Below, piece after piece: positions 44,661-55,298 of a stretch of 64,000 nt of DNA (within the stretch, counting starts at the first letter, position 1; each line of letters begins with the position of its first letter). Source of the DNA: Echinarachnius parma (taxonomy: Eukaryota > Echinodermata > Echinoidea > Clypeasteroida > Echinarachniidae); assembly GCA_037951105.1 (NCBI GenBank), contig JBAMJV010003099.1, positions 62,001-126,000 on the forward strand, given 5' to 3'. The translations under genes and the position numbers were made by a program. Below the pieces are notes generated by a model, which was not told where the DNA came from, did no database searches, and was given only the letters and a program-made list of their open reading frames with translations.

Positions 44661-45939
44661 TTGTATGACTGCGTTACAAATTTCACTTTAGGAATTGTTA
44701 TATTGTTTATTATTCCTGAATCACCTTTTAACTCCTAACGTGCCAAGCTCGCATTTTTGCGAGTTACAATGCACACAAATGCCATACAGCATTAAAATCC
44801 GTGGCACGTTGAGAGTTTATGCAAAACACATTGCAGTTACTACAGAAAAGACAGGAAGTGAAATCTACAAGCGATACAATATTTCTTTTAATATTATGTG
44901 CGTAAGATTTGAAAGTAGTGAAATTGTTGCCAATAACGTGTATATTGACAGGTAATCGATTGCCATGCACCTCTTTTGTCCTCTCCCTTTTTAAAATTAT
45001 TGTATAACATAACAATTAACTTCGTCAAATTCTGAAATGCGCACAGGGCACCGCCATGTCTTCAAGACCAGTCAGAGTCGTGCGTAAGCGAGACTCGCGC
45101 AACTCTTTAGCGTTTGTGACATAGAAGTATGAATAAACAAACCAACCCGTTTATAACTAGAAGGCTCACTTAACGCGCGAAAGTCACGTGTCCCATAGAC
45201 TTTGTACATGGGCAACATGGCGGAGTGAATCGATTTTTGAAGCTGAAAAGGAATACCACTAGACGTCATCGCGTAGTGACCTAGAAAGACTTTACCAATC
45301 ATCATGCTATAAAGTGCGCGTAGACTATCGCGCCTATTTTCCTGCGCACTGCCCTAGATTGTATCACGCTTGAGAACAATGGGATCTATAGTGACGTAGG
45401 CATATGAACTTGTTTTATTGACCTCGATCTGGTGACGACGCGTATGAACTGCTCTGTGATTGGCTTATGTAATTTCCAAGTATCCCATAATGCAACCTGC
45501 AGTGGTATTCCTTTCGATGATCAAAAATCGCGGCACTCTGGCAGAGTGACACCCCCTGGTTTGTGAGCTACAGAGCGCGCGTCGTGCGTGTAACGTTGCG
45601 TCTCCCTGTGAGGTATTTGGATGGCGCCATCTGACACAGCCGACGCAGCCTATTTAAGTGTATACGGCAATAATTGTTTGATCATCATGGCAACGTTATA
45701 TATATATACGCCACTATAAGTTTGCGTATGCGCAGCCGCTGTATCCATATTCAAGCCGATTCTCGGGAGAGAAATTATTATTCCATTATTTAAGGACGCA
45801 TGTTGTTGGCTCTCTAGAGACTCTTGTTTGTAAAGTTTGATGAAGAGGCCTGTTCGCTTAGAGCACAGTCCTCTTGTTGACTTGTCATACAATCTTGGCT
45901 ATTTAAAGGCATATATGCGTGGGTTATTAGACGCGTGGA
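44661..45939. other. Intergenic stretch, unassigned
   Basis: No gene supported. The stretch 44760-44860 resembles 39765-39790 ('cagttactacagaaaa'). GC content rises around 45540-45640. Confidence 0.4.
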
Positions 45940-46340
45940 TACATCTTGCGCACTTTTACGCACGGTACGTAATCCCCATTGGCTCAGTTATAAGTAGCGA
46001 TCGCCTACTGTCCCGGCTTCCGAATACCCCAGTAAAAATGCATACAAAATAGTCGCGTTCGGAATGTTTGTACTAGTCGAATGGAGATCCATCAGAGATG
46101 TTTACGAGCGAAAATATCACGTAACACGCTTAACCGCAAATACTTCAAAGCGCCGCTGTTTGATGTCTTAGGTGATAGCGTGAGAAATTCTTGCTGCATG
46201 CAATTTCATAAGAAGGCCCGTGTTCAGATATTTCGAAGCACCGCTCTTCGATCGATCCAACACATATCGTGAGTTTACGGTCGAGTCGAGTTGGAATTTG
46301 CTGACTACCCTTTATAACCCACGCATATATGCCTTTAATA
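45940..46340 (+). repeat. Dispersed repeat R2, copy 2
   Basis: Shorter direct copy of 17795-18392 with the same order of conserved words. Confidence 0.65.
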
Positions 46341-46694
46341 CAGCATCACTACTTCTGATCAAATTTAGACGGACGCGCTGTGCTACATCATAAGTTTTTT
46401 TTGAAGAATTCCAGATTATTATCAGCGTTAAAATCAGCAAAACGGTATGTTTTCATTCACCTTATTTTAAACATTTAGTTATTTCAATAATGTGTCAGCT
46501 TACTGTGGAAATTATAATGCGTTTAATTTTTATAATAATTACTAGTATATTTGAAACACATTTTGAAGTAATATAACCCACTTTTACCTTGCTTTTCAGA
46601 GATAATATCAGCTCGTACGAGGATGTTAACTTCTTTAAAAAGACAAACCATATATCATGATTTCTTTTGAATTTCCTGGCATTTATTTATTTCA
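46341..46694. other. AT-rich spacer
   Basis: Nothing recognised. Confidence 0.4.
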
Positions 46695-46698
46695 TTAA

Positions 46699-47533
46699 CC
46701 CTAATCCCATTGGGTTATTTTGGGGACTTGAGTCCATTGGGGGGGGGGGGGGGGGGGGGCATTTTGGCCGCCCCCCCCCCCCCCCCCCCTCAAATCTCGG
46801 CAACAAATGGACCGATTGACTTGAAAATTGGCACATACGTAAAACAAGTCAAGTAGAATCAGCATTTGGAAAACAAAATTGGACCATTATTTTTTTTTAA
46901 TTAATTAAAATTTTGAATATGCAAATTTTTGACGAATTTGGGGGAGAATTGTGATTTTCATCTAACATCAAAAGAAATTACAGGATTTCTTCAGGTTTTC
47001 TGTAAAAATACTTTCAAATGATGTAATTCATCATTTCCAGTTTGTTTATGGTGATAAAATTTATCATTAATTTGCATAAATTATGCAAATATGCAAATTA
47101 GTATTCCCGGATTTACCCACATTGTTTTCATTCTTATGTATTGTATTGTTTTTATTGTTTGTGTTTTTTTTGTTGAAGAATTTATCTCTGAAGTGTATGA
47201 ATTAAACTAATAACAAAGAAATAATCAAAATTATAATTCAATGTAACAATTATAACAGATTTGGAGAGTTTACATGGCATCGGATATATGAATTACATAG
47301 AAACCTGTACAAAAATTGCAGTTTTTTGTGACGGTTGAGCAATTATCGACCTCTAACATCAGTTCTACATGTCCGACCGGGGTGAAATATATATCAAAAC
47401 ATGCTGGAGACTTGAGAGAAAAAAGTCATGAAGTTTGAACGTGAAATTCTATTCGGTCTAGATGCACGTCGAAAAAAACGACAGGGGAGGGGGCCAACAT
47501 GCCCCCCCCCCCCCCCCCCTAATGGGATTAGGG
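46699..47533. mobile_element. piggyBac-type MITE with TTAA target duplication
   Basis: Left TTAA|CCCTAATCCCATTGGG and right CCCTAATGGGATTAGGG|TTAA: the ends are inverted, and TTAA stands outside each (46695-46698, 47534-47537). CCC...GGG ends with TTAA are the piggyBac hallmark. The 835-base interior holds G and C tracts just inside the ends (46740-46789, 47502-47519) and no transposase. Confidence 0.8.
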
Positions 47534-47537
47534 TTAA

Positions 47538-49750
47538 GATTTAATCCGAAGTACAAAAAAAAAACATATATATATATATATATATATATACGAACATTTC
47601 AATATAAAAAAAGGAAAACTTGTCTTTTAAATAAAACGACTCATTTAATATGTTCACATCTTTTACAGACTGGTTACAAATGGGTGTCAATATATCCATT
47701 ACACGAAAAATAAAACATTGACGAATACTGAAATAATTGAGAGTTAGAAAATAAATCAGATGTTGCAACACTGTTTGAATATTAATTTACCACTGATGAA
47801 TGTTTAAAAGTAATATCAGTTTATGAATCATTAAAAAGCCGAGGTCTATATAAAATGTTTTGTTTTCACTTCTAGTTCGATTTTTTTCCAATTGAGGATA
47901 TTGATTTTATTTTTTTTTTTTAAAGAAGGAAATCTATCAACTTCACAGACAAAGCAGCAATTATACATCATTTTCATCAAAAAGCTTAACCATTATTTAT
48001 TAACTCATTAAAGTTAAATAACCTTGCTTAACACTGATTGTAAAATCATCGCAAATAAATTGAAATTAGTTCAAATTCTCGTCAGAATTCTTATTTAAAA
48101 TGTCGTTAAATAGCCAATTATGTATACTTTTTGACTGGCCACGACTATTCTTAAAATGTATTATTATTATGTAGGGTCTCTGTGGAAAACAGTGGTTTTT
48201 AACCACTGACACAATAATTATACTGAACTAAAACGTTTATGTCAATACATAAACACATAAATAAATAAGTAGCTCATTTTCTATGATATATGCAGGAGAA
48301 AATAACTCGGATGGTATTTTATTTCAACTTTTTAAGACATACCTTTGAAAAACTAATTAGAAACTTCCTTTATACAGCATTAGAAGGAAATTGTAGGAAG
48401 CGGTTTAAAGTATACACAAAAGGCTGTAGTGCAAACTCACAAAATTGTACAAAGAAATCTAATTGACATTTGTCAGTCATTAACATTTGTAAAAATGCGG
48501 TTAGTTTCCGCAATATTGTTTCTTATTGGTATTGAAATACTTGGAACCAAAATAATGACCCAAAAGTAATATTGTATGTAATTATATTACTTTTTGACGA
48601 AAGACAAACCAAAACAAAACTTGAAATAAGTCAACTTGAATATGACACAGCTTTTTATGGAGACTGGGCAGACTTTATTGAATGCAATGAAAATATCATC
48701 ATTTGGTTAATGTGTACGCCTTACATTAGATAGAAAAATGTCCAAAACAAAACGTAGGAAAGATATAATGAACATGTTAAAGATAAGTGAAACTCATCTG
48801 TACTTAAACATAGAAAATGCATGATTTGCTTGAACAGGCAATCGTTATTTCAAATAGTTTATATAGTTGTATTGTTTGGAATTTTATTGTGATATTACTT
48901 GATACGATTTGAAATTCCAATTATTTTAATTATGATTTGCATGAATATTTGCAATAACAAAGACCCCGTGAAAGAACAAATCCAACTTAAGAAACGACTA
49001 AAACGCACTTTCCTCCCTATCTATGATATTGCTTATATATATAATGATGTTAATGTATATCATGTACATGATTATGTCATATCATTCATGTTATAGCCAA
49101 TGGCCGGGATTCTACTAAATTTATCAACTAAAGCTAGACTAAAAAAGACAGATATTACCAGTTACGCGTTAAACCGTTTCACAGTTATGGAAAGTGACTA
49201 GCACATGGATGGTTGTCATGCATTGTTTATCTTCATTGGACATCCATACAAAGAGGCCAGGGCTGTTTGACTTTCCCATGACATGGTTTAACAAGTCACC
49301 ATAAATTAAATGTCCTTAATTTTGCGGTTGACGCATGACAAGCATCATTAGTCTAGTCACCACATTCCACAGTTATGACACGATTTAACGGATTACTGAT
49401 ACCTTTTAAATATATATATAACGTCTATTTCGTCAAGTTTAAGTTGATACATGTGTTAGAATATCAGTTTTATTATGACATCTCTATGGGGTTATTGTTC
49501 GGTACCGTTGAGAATAGAGACTTATTTTCGTGCTATAGAGATCTAGCAACTTTGCTGACATGTGCAAAAACTTACGAAGGGTTAATAACATGTGTATATG
49601 TGTGATATTATATGCCCACTGAGTGATGTGTAAATGAGTGTAAATGAGTGTCATATGAGCGAGTAATTAGCGAACTTTTGATGAATTAGATGAATTAGAT
49701 GAATTAGATGAATTAGATGAAATTTCTCCAATAGATATTTCAAATCCGAA
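47538..49750. other. AT-rich stretch without recognised genes
   Basis: Contains (AT)n at 47566-47591 and a 9-bp tandem run (GAATTAGAT, about four units) at 49681-49720. 49550-49680 resembles the inner part of the TTAAAGGGAT MITEs. Nothing else stands out. Confidence 0.5.
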
Positions 49751-50440
49751 CATTCATATCTTGGGTGGGGGCTCGGGTCTAGGAGAACCCCCCCCCCCCC
49801 CTCGCTACCGAACTTTGTGTCCTTCCCTTACTCATGTGGTGTGGCAAGATTGGTAGAGCGCGCGCTCTCCAATGTGTGAGATCCCGAGTTCGAGCCCAAC
49901 CCACTGTGATTGCCCTTCAGAAAGACAATTAATCCACTATTGCTGCAGCTCTCTTCCCAGGTGTATACAAAATGGGGACCCGGTAGGAGTGGGACGTCTA
50001 AGCAAGTTTACTTGTATACCGTCAAGTGCGCCATATGGCTACCAGAATGCATTGCTCCCAAGGGAGCAGAAAGTGCACGTTACATGCGGATTGATTGTGA
50101 GTGTGTGTCCGATGACCGGGGTAATAATGTAAAGCGCTTGGAGATGATTATCAATCATTTAGGTGCTATATAAATCGCAAACATTATTTTGATGTGTGAT
50201 TGGAACGTCTGTTTTGTAGTTTATGGGTGGGGGCTCGGGTCTAGGAGCACCCCCCCCCCCCCCCCCCCTCGCTACGCCACTGTGTGTCATTCCCTTACTC
50301 ATGTGTGATTGGAATGTCTGTTTTGTAGTTTATGGGTGGGGGCTCGGTTCTAGGAGCACCCCCCCCCCCCCCCCCTCTCCCCCTCGCTACGTCAATGTGT
50401 GTCTTTCCCTTGCTCATGTGTGATTGGAACGTCTGCTTTG
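49751..50440. repeat. ~120-bp tandem repeat with C tracts, about three units, split by a SINE
   Basis: Each unit has TGGGTGGGGGCTCGG, TCTAGGAG, a C tract (49789-49801, 50249-50268, 50358-50375), CTCGCTACG and TTCCCTTACTCATGTG. The first and second units are separated by the SINE. Confidence 0.75.
49839..50191 (+). mobile_element. Full-length tRNA-derived SINE
   Basis: A-box region TGGCAAGATTGGTAGAGCG and B box GAGTTCGAGCCC about 40 bases on. The body is shared with 641-967; the end is AAGCGCTTGGAGATGATT, GGTGCTATATAAATCG and a short A/T-rich tail. The target repeat ATGTG flanks it (49834-49838, 50192-50196). Confidence 0.85.
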
Positions 50441-50733
50441 TAGTTTATATGGTTAGAAACCGAGTCTCATTCTTCCCATTGCTGTAAATAAATATGTATC
50501 TTAAGAAAAATATATTGACAGAATCGATGAAATATGTGCTGCGGATAGAGAATACAGAAAGTTATATGAACAATCTAAAGAAGGAATAATTTATTTTTGG
50601 AATTTGATTTGTTTAAGTATTTAGTTTATTTCGGCATCATAGAGCATGTGCCCGCTGGAACCCAAGCCTTGGATTTCGTCATTTCGGTTAGAATCATATA
50701 GAGCCGGGGCCATCGATTTCCCCGATTTATCGG

Positions 50734-50943
50734 CAATGGGTGATTTCAAGTATGGTGTTAGGGGTTGGTGTTAGTGCTTATTAAACACTAACACCGGCCT
50801 TAGGCGCCATATTTGAAATCCCCCAATGTCACTGTATACCATCCTAACACAAAGTCATCTCAAATATGGTGCCTAAGGCCGGTGTTAGTGTTTAATAAGC
50901 ACTAACACCAGCCCCTAACACCATACTTGAAATCACCCAATGT
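50734..50943. mobile_element. Foldback hairpin, ~85-bp arms
   Basis: Arms starting CAATGGGTGATTTCAAG and ending in the inverse match almost throughout. Inside each arm GGTGTTAGTG ... CACTAACACC forms a smaller hairpin. The loop is about 40 bases. Confidence 0.8.
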
Positions 50944-51099
50944 GTGCAGACACGCGTCGCCTAACCGTTTCCCCTTTTTGTGTTATTCTTGCGGACCTTT
51001 TAAAACCGAATTTGAGAAAACCTTTACGAAGACACGTGACTTTTTTGTCTAGCATGTCACCCCGAACATTGTTTTTAGTGACTTGTGTACAAAATGTTA

Positions 51100-51475
51100 A
51101 AGGTGCACCTGTACAGTGTCAGATATTACCCAAAATGAAATTTGAGACATCAATCCTACACCAAAATCATTGTAAGATATGTCCGAATGATGTGTGAAAG
51201 TTTCATTGAAAAAGAACACTGCTTTCCTGGTTAAAAAACGAAAATTTGCGTCAGCTTTTACAACGAATTACTGTATGATGTTTATGAGGTTCATGACCGT
51301 TCATTAACGCTCTTGAGCTGAATGATATCAATGATACATATCGTCATACTAAAGGGACATTCGAAAACATCTAACCCTATTTTATTCTTCTCTTACCATA
51401 AGCCAAACAACACGGTAGAAGAGAAATGTGGAAGCTCAAATAAATGTTGGTGGAGTTAGAAACTTTACAGGTGCC
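51100..51475 (+). repeat. Dispersed repeat R1, copy 3
   Basis: Close direct copy of 40850-41220. Confidence 0.75.
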
Positions 51476-52019
51476 TCTTCAGTTAAGGAAAAAGCATTTT
51501 CCCTGAAACGGATACAAATTTGTTTATTTGTTCTTGTATTCATAGTTTATATTGTTTTGGGGCTTGAACAGGATTAAATAGAGTTGGGAAATAGAACAGT
51601 GACACGAATGGTAGACATAATATATCAAAACAATAAAAACACATGGAAATAAGCTGTCTCTTCAAAATGTTGTGTTTTTTTATTATATCGACTGGGATTA
51701 ACAAACAAATCTAGTGAAATCTAATGTTCAAATAAAACACATACATGGTTAATGGGCAAACATTTTATTTCATGACCCTAATTACATATAAAAACAAAAA
51801 ATATGGACATAAGTGAAAACAAAAATGAAGATTAACAAATTAACCCCATTACTCACACGCGTGCAAATTCTAGCGGCGACCATGGCGTTAAACAGCCGAG
51901 ATTTTAGTGAGGCAGTAATGCTACATTGCTCTAGAAAAAACCTCAAATAGCCTGGTCTTTACAGGGTTAACTTAGGATGGAAATAGAAGACTGAAATAGA
52001 CACTCTCAATTTCATGCAG
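51476..52019. other. AT-rich stretch
   Basis: No gene or repeat partner recognised. Confidence 0.4.
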
Positions 52020-52280
52020 CGTATAATGATGGCTGTAACTATGGAAACAGTAGGAATACATATGTTGTGTAACTAGTAAAAAGGCTTTTAATTGATACAG
52101 TGATATCCTTTGTTAGTTTAATGCACGTGATACACAACAGGTTGCATGATTGCTATAGAAATGTCACGAAGTGAAACAAGTGGACAAAAGAACCAGTCGA
52201 GAATATTGATTTTAAATTTAGCGAATTTCGTGATATGTTTTTTTGTTTGTAGTGTTCAAATAAATTAAATCGGCAACATA
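52020..52280 (+). repeat. Dispersed repeat R3, copy 2
   Basis: Direct copy of 44400-44660. Confidence 0.65.
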
Positions 52281-53094
52281 ATGACAATCGTGTTGGTACA
52301 ATTTGTCCATAATTATGATATCATTTTAAGATTGGTTCTATTCTAAAAATAGTTCTACAATTATTCATGAACCAGTTTCTAACCCCCCCCCCCCCCCCCC
52401 CCCCCCCCATCCTAGATATGAATCCTAACGACTACTTGTTAACATTTGGGATTTAGTAAAGAGTGCGGAAGGCTATAAAACGTGACGTCACGGATATTCA
52501 AATCAGGGCTCAATTAAACGCGAATGTGCCGGCTGCAACCCAAGCCTTTGTCACCCCAAAATGTTTGTTTCGTGGTTTGTGTAAAACAAAACAGATATAA
52601 CTTGTTTTATTTGTTCATTTCTTATAGTTAATATAAACAAAAGAACAAAAGTAAAAAAACAAAAAAAAACCTATAAACAGACAACAAATCAGTTACTACA
52701 AAAAATGATTGATTTAATAAAATATCAACAAAATAAAAACAATTATAAATTAGCTGTCTCGTCAAATGTTTTTCTTTATTTAAGTCCAATGTTCAGTTAT
52801 TCACAGAAACTAGCGTTTAGTGTTTATTTAGTCCATGCAGAACTTTGAATACTACTCGGGGTTTTCACTAGATTGTGATGTTTATGCACTCAATTTATGT
52901 GCGGTCCATTCATAATACATGTATTTAGGATTTTAGCTGTAACGTTCTTGATGTGTATCAGAATGTATAATTTGTTACGGTAATTTCACCAACACCTAGC
53001 TGCCCCGCTGGAAAACAATTTGTTTAGGTGTATTTGTACGCTTCCATTTGATACCCCTCTCTCCGGCAAATTCGAGAGTCATGTGGGTGTTATA
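52281..53094. other. AT-rich stretch with long C tract
   Basis: C tract at about 52383-52408. 'gcaacccaagcctttg' near 52530 resembles 50660. No gene. Confidence 0.45.
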
Positions 53095-53236
53095 CCAATA
53101 GTTACAATCAATTGTAAAGTCAGTCGCATAAATTTGCGCATTTGAGCCAATCAGATGTGCGCATTTAGGCACATTTTCTGACTTTCAATTAGTCGCAACT
53201 TAGCAATCAGGAAATAATATTTCTGCAACACAGCCC
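53095..53236. mobile_element. MITE, GGGCCCCGTTGCAG family, degenerate copy
   Basis: Keeps GTTACAATCAATTGTAA, CCAATCAGATGTGCGCAT and TTTCTGCAACACAGCCCC; the left end is worn. Confidence 0.55.
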
Positions 53237-53360
53237 CTAGTTTGATTTTGAATTTGTCTATTGTCAAGTCTCGCATGTCTCGTGCGACCAGTATATGCGT
53301 GGCGGTGCGTGGTTGTGCGTGGTGGAGGCAGGAGTGTATTCCTGCAGTATTTACCTCTTC

Positions 53361-53528
53361 AGGGCCCCGTTGCAGAAAGAGATACAATCGATTGTAAGCT
53401 ACGATTGATCGTAAGTCAGAAAATGTACGCGTTTCAACCAATCAAATTTGCGCATCTAGAACACGTGATCTGATTTACGATTAATTGCAACTTACAATCG
53501 ATTGTATCTCTTTCTGCAACGGGGCCCA
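53361..53528. mobile_element. MITE, GGGCCCCGTTGCAG family, best copy
   Basis: AGGGCCCCGTTGCAGAAAGA and its inverse at the other end are perfect for about 35 bases, to GATACAATCGATTGTAAG. Confidence 0.85.
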
Positions 53529-53567
53529 GGTGTATAGATGTGAGCGGTCTACTTGTGTTTCGTTGTG

Positions 53568-53765
53568 ATGTGTGTGTGTGTGTGTGTGTGTGCGTGTGCG
53601 TTTATTTGTGTATGTGTGTACACATGTGCCTATGTGTGCACAAACACACACACACACACACACACACACATGCACACACATAAGCAGAAATACACACACG
53701 CATGCACACTCATAAAACACACTTACGCAAACACACACTCACAAACATACGCACATATATACACA
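53568..53765. repeat. (GT)n/(CA)n microsatellite
   Basis: A GT-rich run followed by a CA-rich run with interruptions. Both strands translate to low-complexity Val/Cys or His/Thr strings that are not genes. Confidence 0.9.
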
Positions 53766-53799
53766 CTTTATATGGTTGGGAAAGGAACCTGAAATGTAT

Positions 53800-54925
53800 G
53801 TAACGCCAGAATTTGGCAATTTAGTACAGGAAATTAACATTTTAGGGGTTTATTTTGCACGAAATGTGAACCAAAAAAGATGATTTGAATTATAAAGAAA
53901 TATTAAGTAAGACGAAATGCTTACTTGGGTGTTGGAAACAAAGGGACTTGACAATTTGTATGGGTAGAATTCAATGATTAAAAACATACGCTCTTTCAAA
54001 ATGGAATTATGTATCTTCTCTTATATCAGTTCCCCATTGAGTTTTGGAAGAAGCGGAAACAAATTTATTTGGATTCTGCTTGGAGGGGTATAGCCAGAAT
54101 CAAACGGAAAATATTATATCAGCATTATGCATTGGGGGAGGGGGGGGGGGGGGCTTAAATTACTTGCTGTGATACATTTGTTTAAATTCAACGGGTTTTG
54201 TGGCTTGAACGCCTACTTAACGGGAAATTCCAGTCTGCTTGGGAAAATCTATTGATTTGTTTGCTACAAAATATATATTTGTGTGTGATTATGATTGGAG
54301 AAAGATGAATTTGAAGGGTATGCCGCAATTTTATGAAGATATTTTGAAAGTATGGCAAGAGCTTGATAAGTGTAGGTGTTATGAAGGAAATTAGATGAAT
54401 CATATTATATTCAATAATAGGCATATATATATATTACGAATGAAATGGGTTTTTTACACGATTTAATTCAGAAAGGAATAAGTAGAGTATATTTTGATAT
54501 AATTGATTGAAATTAATAAAAACCTACTCCGTATTTTGGGGTCTGTGTATACAAAGTAAAGGCTTACTTCGGATTTATGATATATTTATGGCAATGTCAA
54601 AGGAGTGGAAAGATGGGGAATTTATGGAAATAAATATAGTAAGAACTTTGATATAAAAATTGAGATATTAGGTAACATAGAGACACTGTCTGAGATAAAA
54701 TCAAGACAAATATTACAAACTTTTATTATACAGTTTCAACAAGATTATAGACTATAAATACGGGATGGACAGGGTCAAAATAAGTATACTTATGACAAAA
54801 TGAATGCTATATCTTTAACGGTTAAAAGTTCAATTTTGTGTAGTAAGCAAAGACAATTTCAGTTGAAGCTATTGCATTGTGCAATTTATACAAAAGAAAG
54901 CCTTTATAAATTTGGTTTGTATTAG
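53800..54925 (+). mobile_element. L1/Tx1-like LINE fragment: RT C-terminal region
   Basis: In shifting frames: INILGVYFARN, LNYKEILSKTKCLLGCWKQR, LSKWNYVSSLI, GGLKLLAV, then near the end KQRQFQLKLLHCAIYTKESL. These are typical of the region after the RT in L1/Tx1-type LINEs. Many stops, and a G tract at 54135-54152. Confidence 0.6.
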
Positions 54926-55224
54926 TTAATTTATGCTTCTTTTGATTATTTCCATTATAAATGATATCCAAGATGGAAATATTCGACTAGAAGTAACATT
55001 AATTATGCATTCATCGGCAATAGTGAGCAGAAATACGAGTGTCGGTACTATGAGAATATGAAAATAGAACGTTCCATATTTTGATTTTGCTGGTGTAATT
55101 TGTCCTAAAGTGTTGTTTTCTAGATAGCTACGTACATTAGCTCATTAATGTACTGATATCGTTAACTCAATTGTTTTCATGGGAAGTGGATATAGCGCCT
55201 TTTGGAAATAAGCTCTTCATAATG
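54926..55224. other. Distal 5' flank of gene C
   Basis: 54950-54990 carries the 'tccattataaatgatatccaagatgg' word also seen at 4185 and 18410. No gene. Confidence 0.4.
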
Positions 55225-55298
55225 TCAACATACATGACATCGCTCTTGATCCCTTTATATTTCTATAACTATATAGACAGGACTCAAGCGTGACAGAA
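55225..55298 (+). promoter_or_regulatory. Conserved proximal 5' flank of gene C
   Basis: GTCAACATACATGACATCG, CTTGATCCCT and CAGGACTCAAGCGTGACAG line up with the flanks of B and D; the bases between the last two words differ. Confidence 0.45.

Noticed and set aside
53481-53792. Val/Cys- and His/Thr-rich open frames on both strands
   Set aside because: Low-complexity readings of the GT/CA microsatellite.
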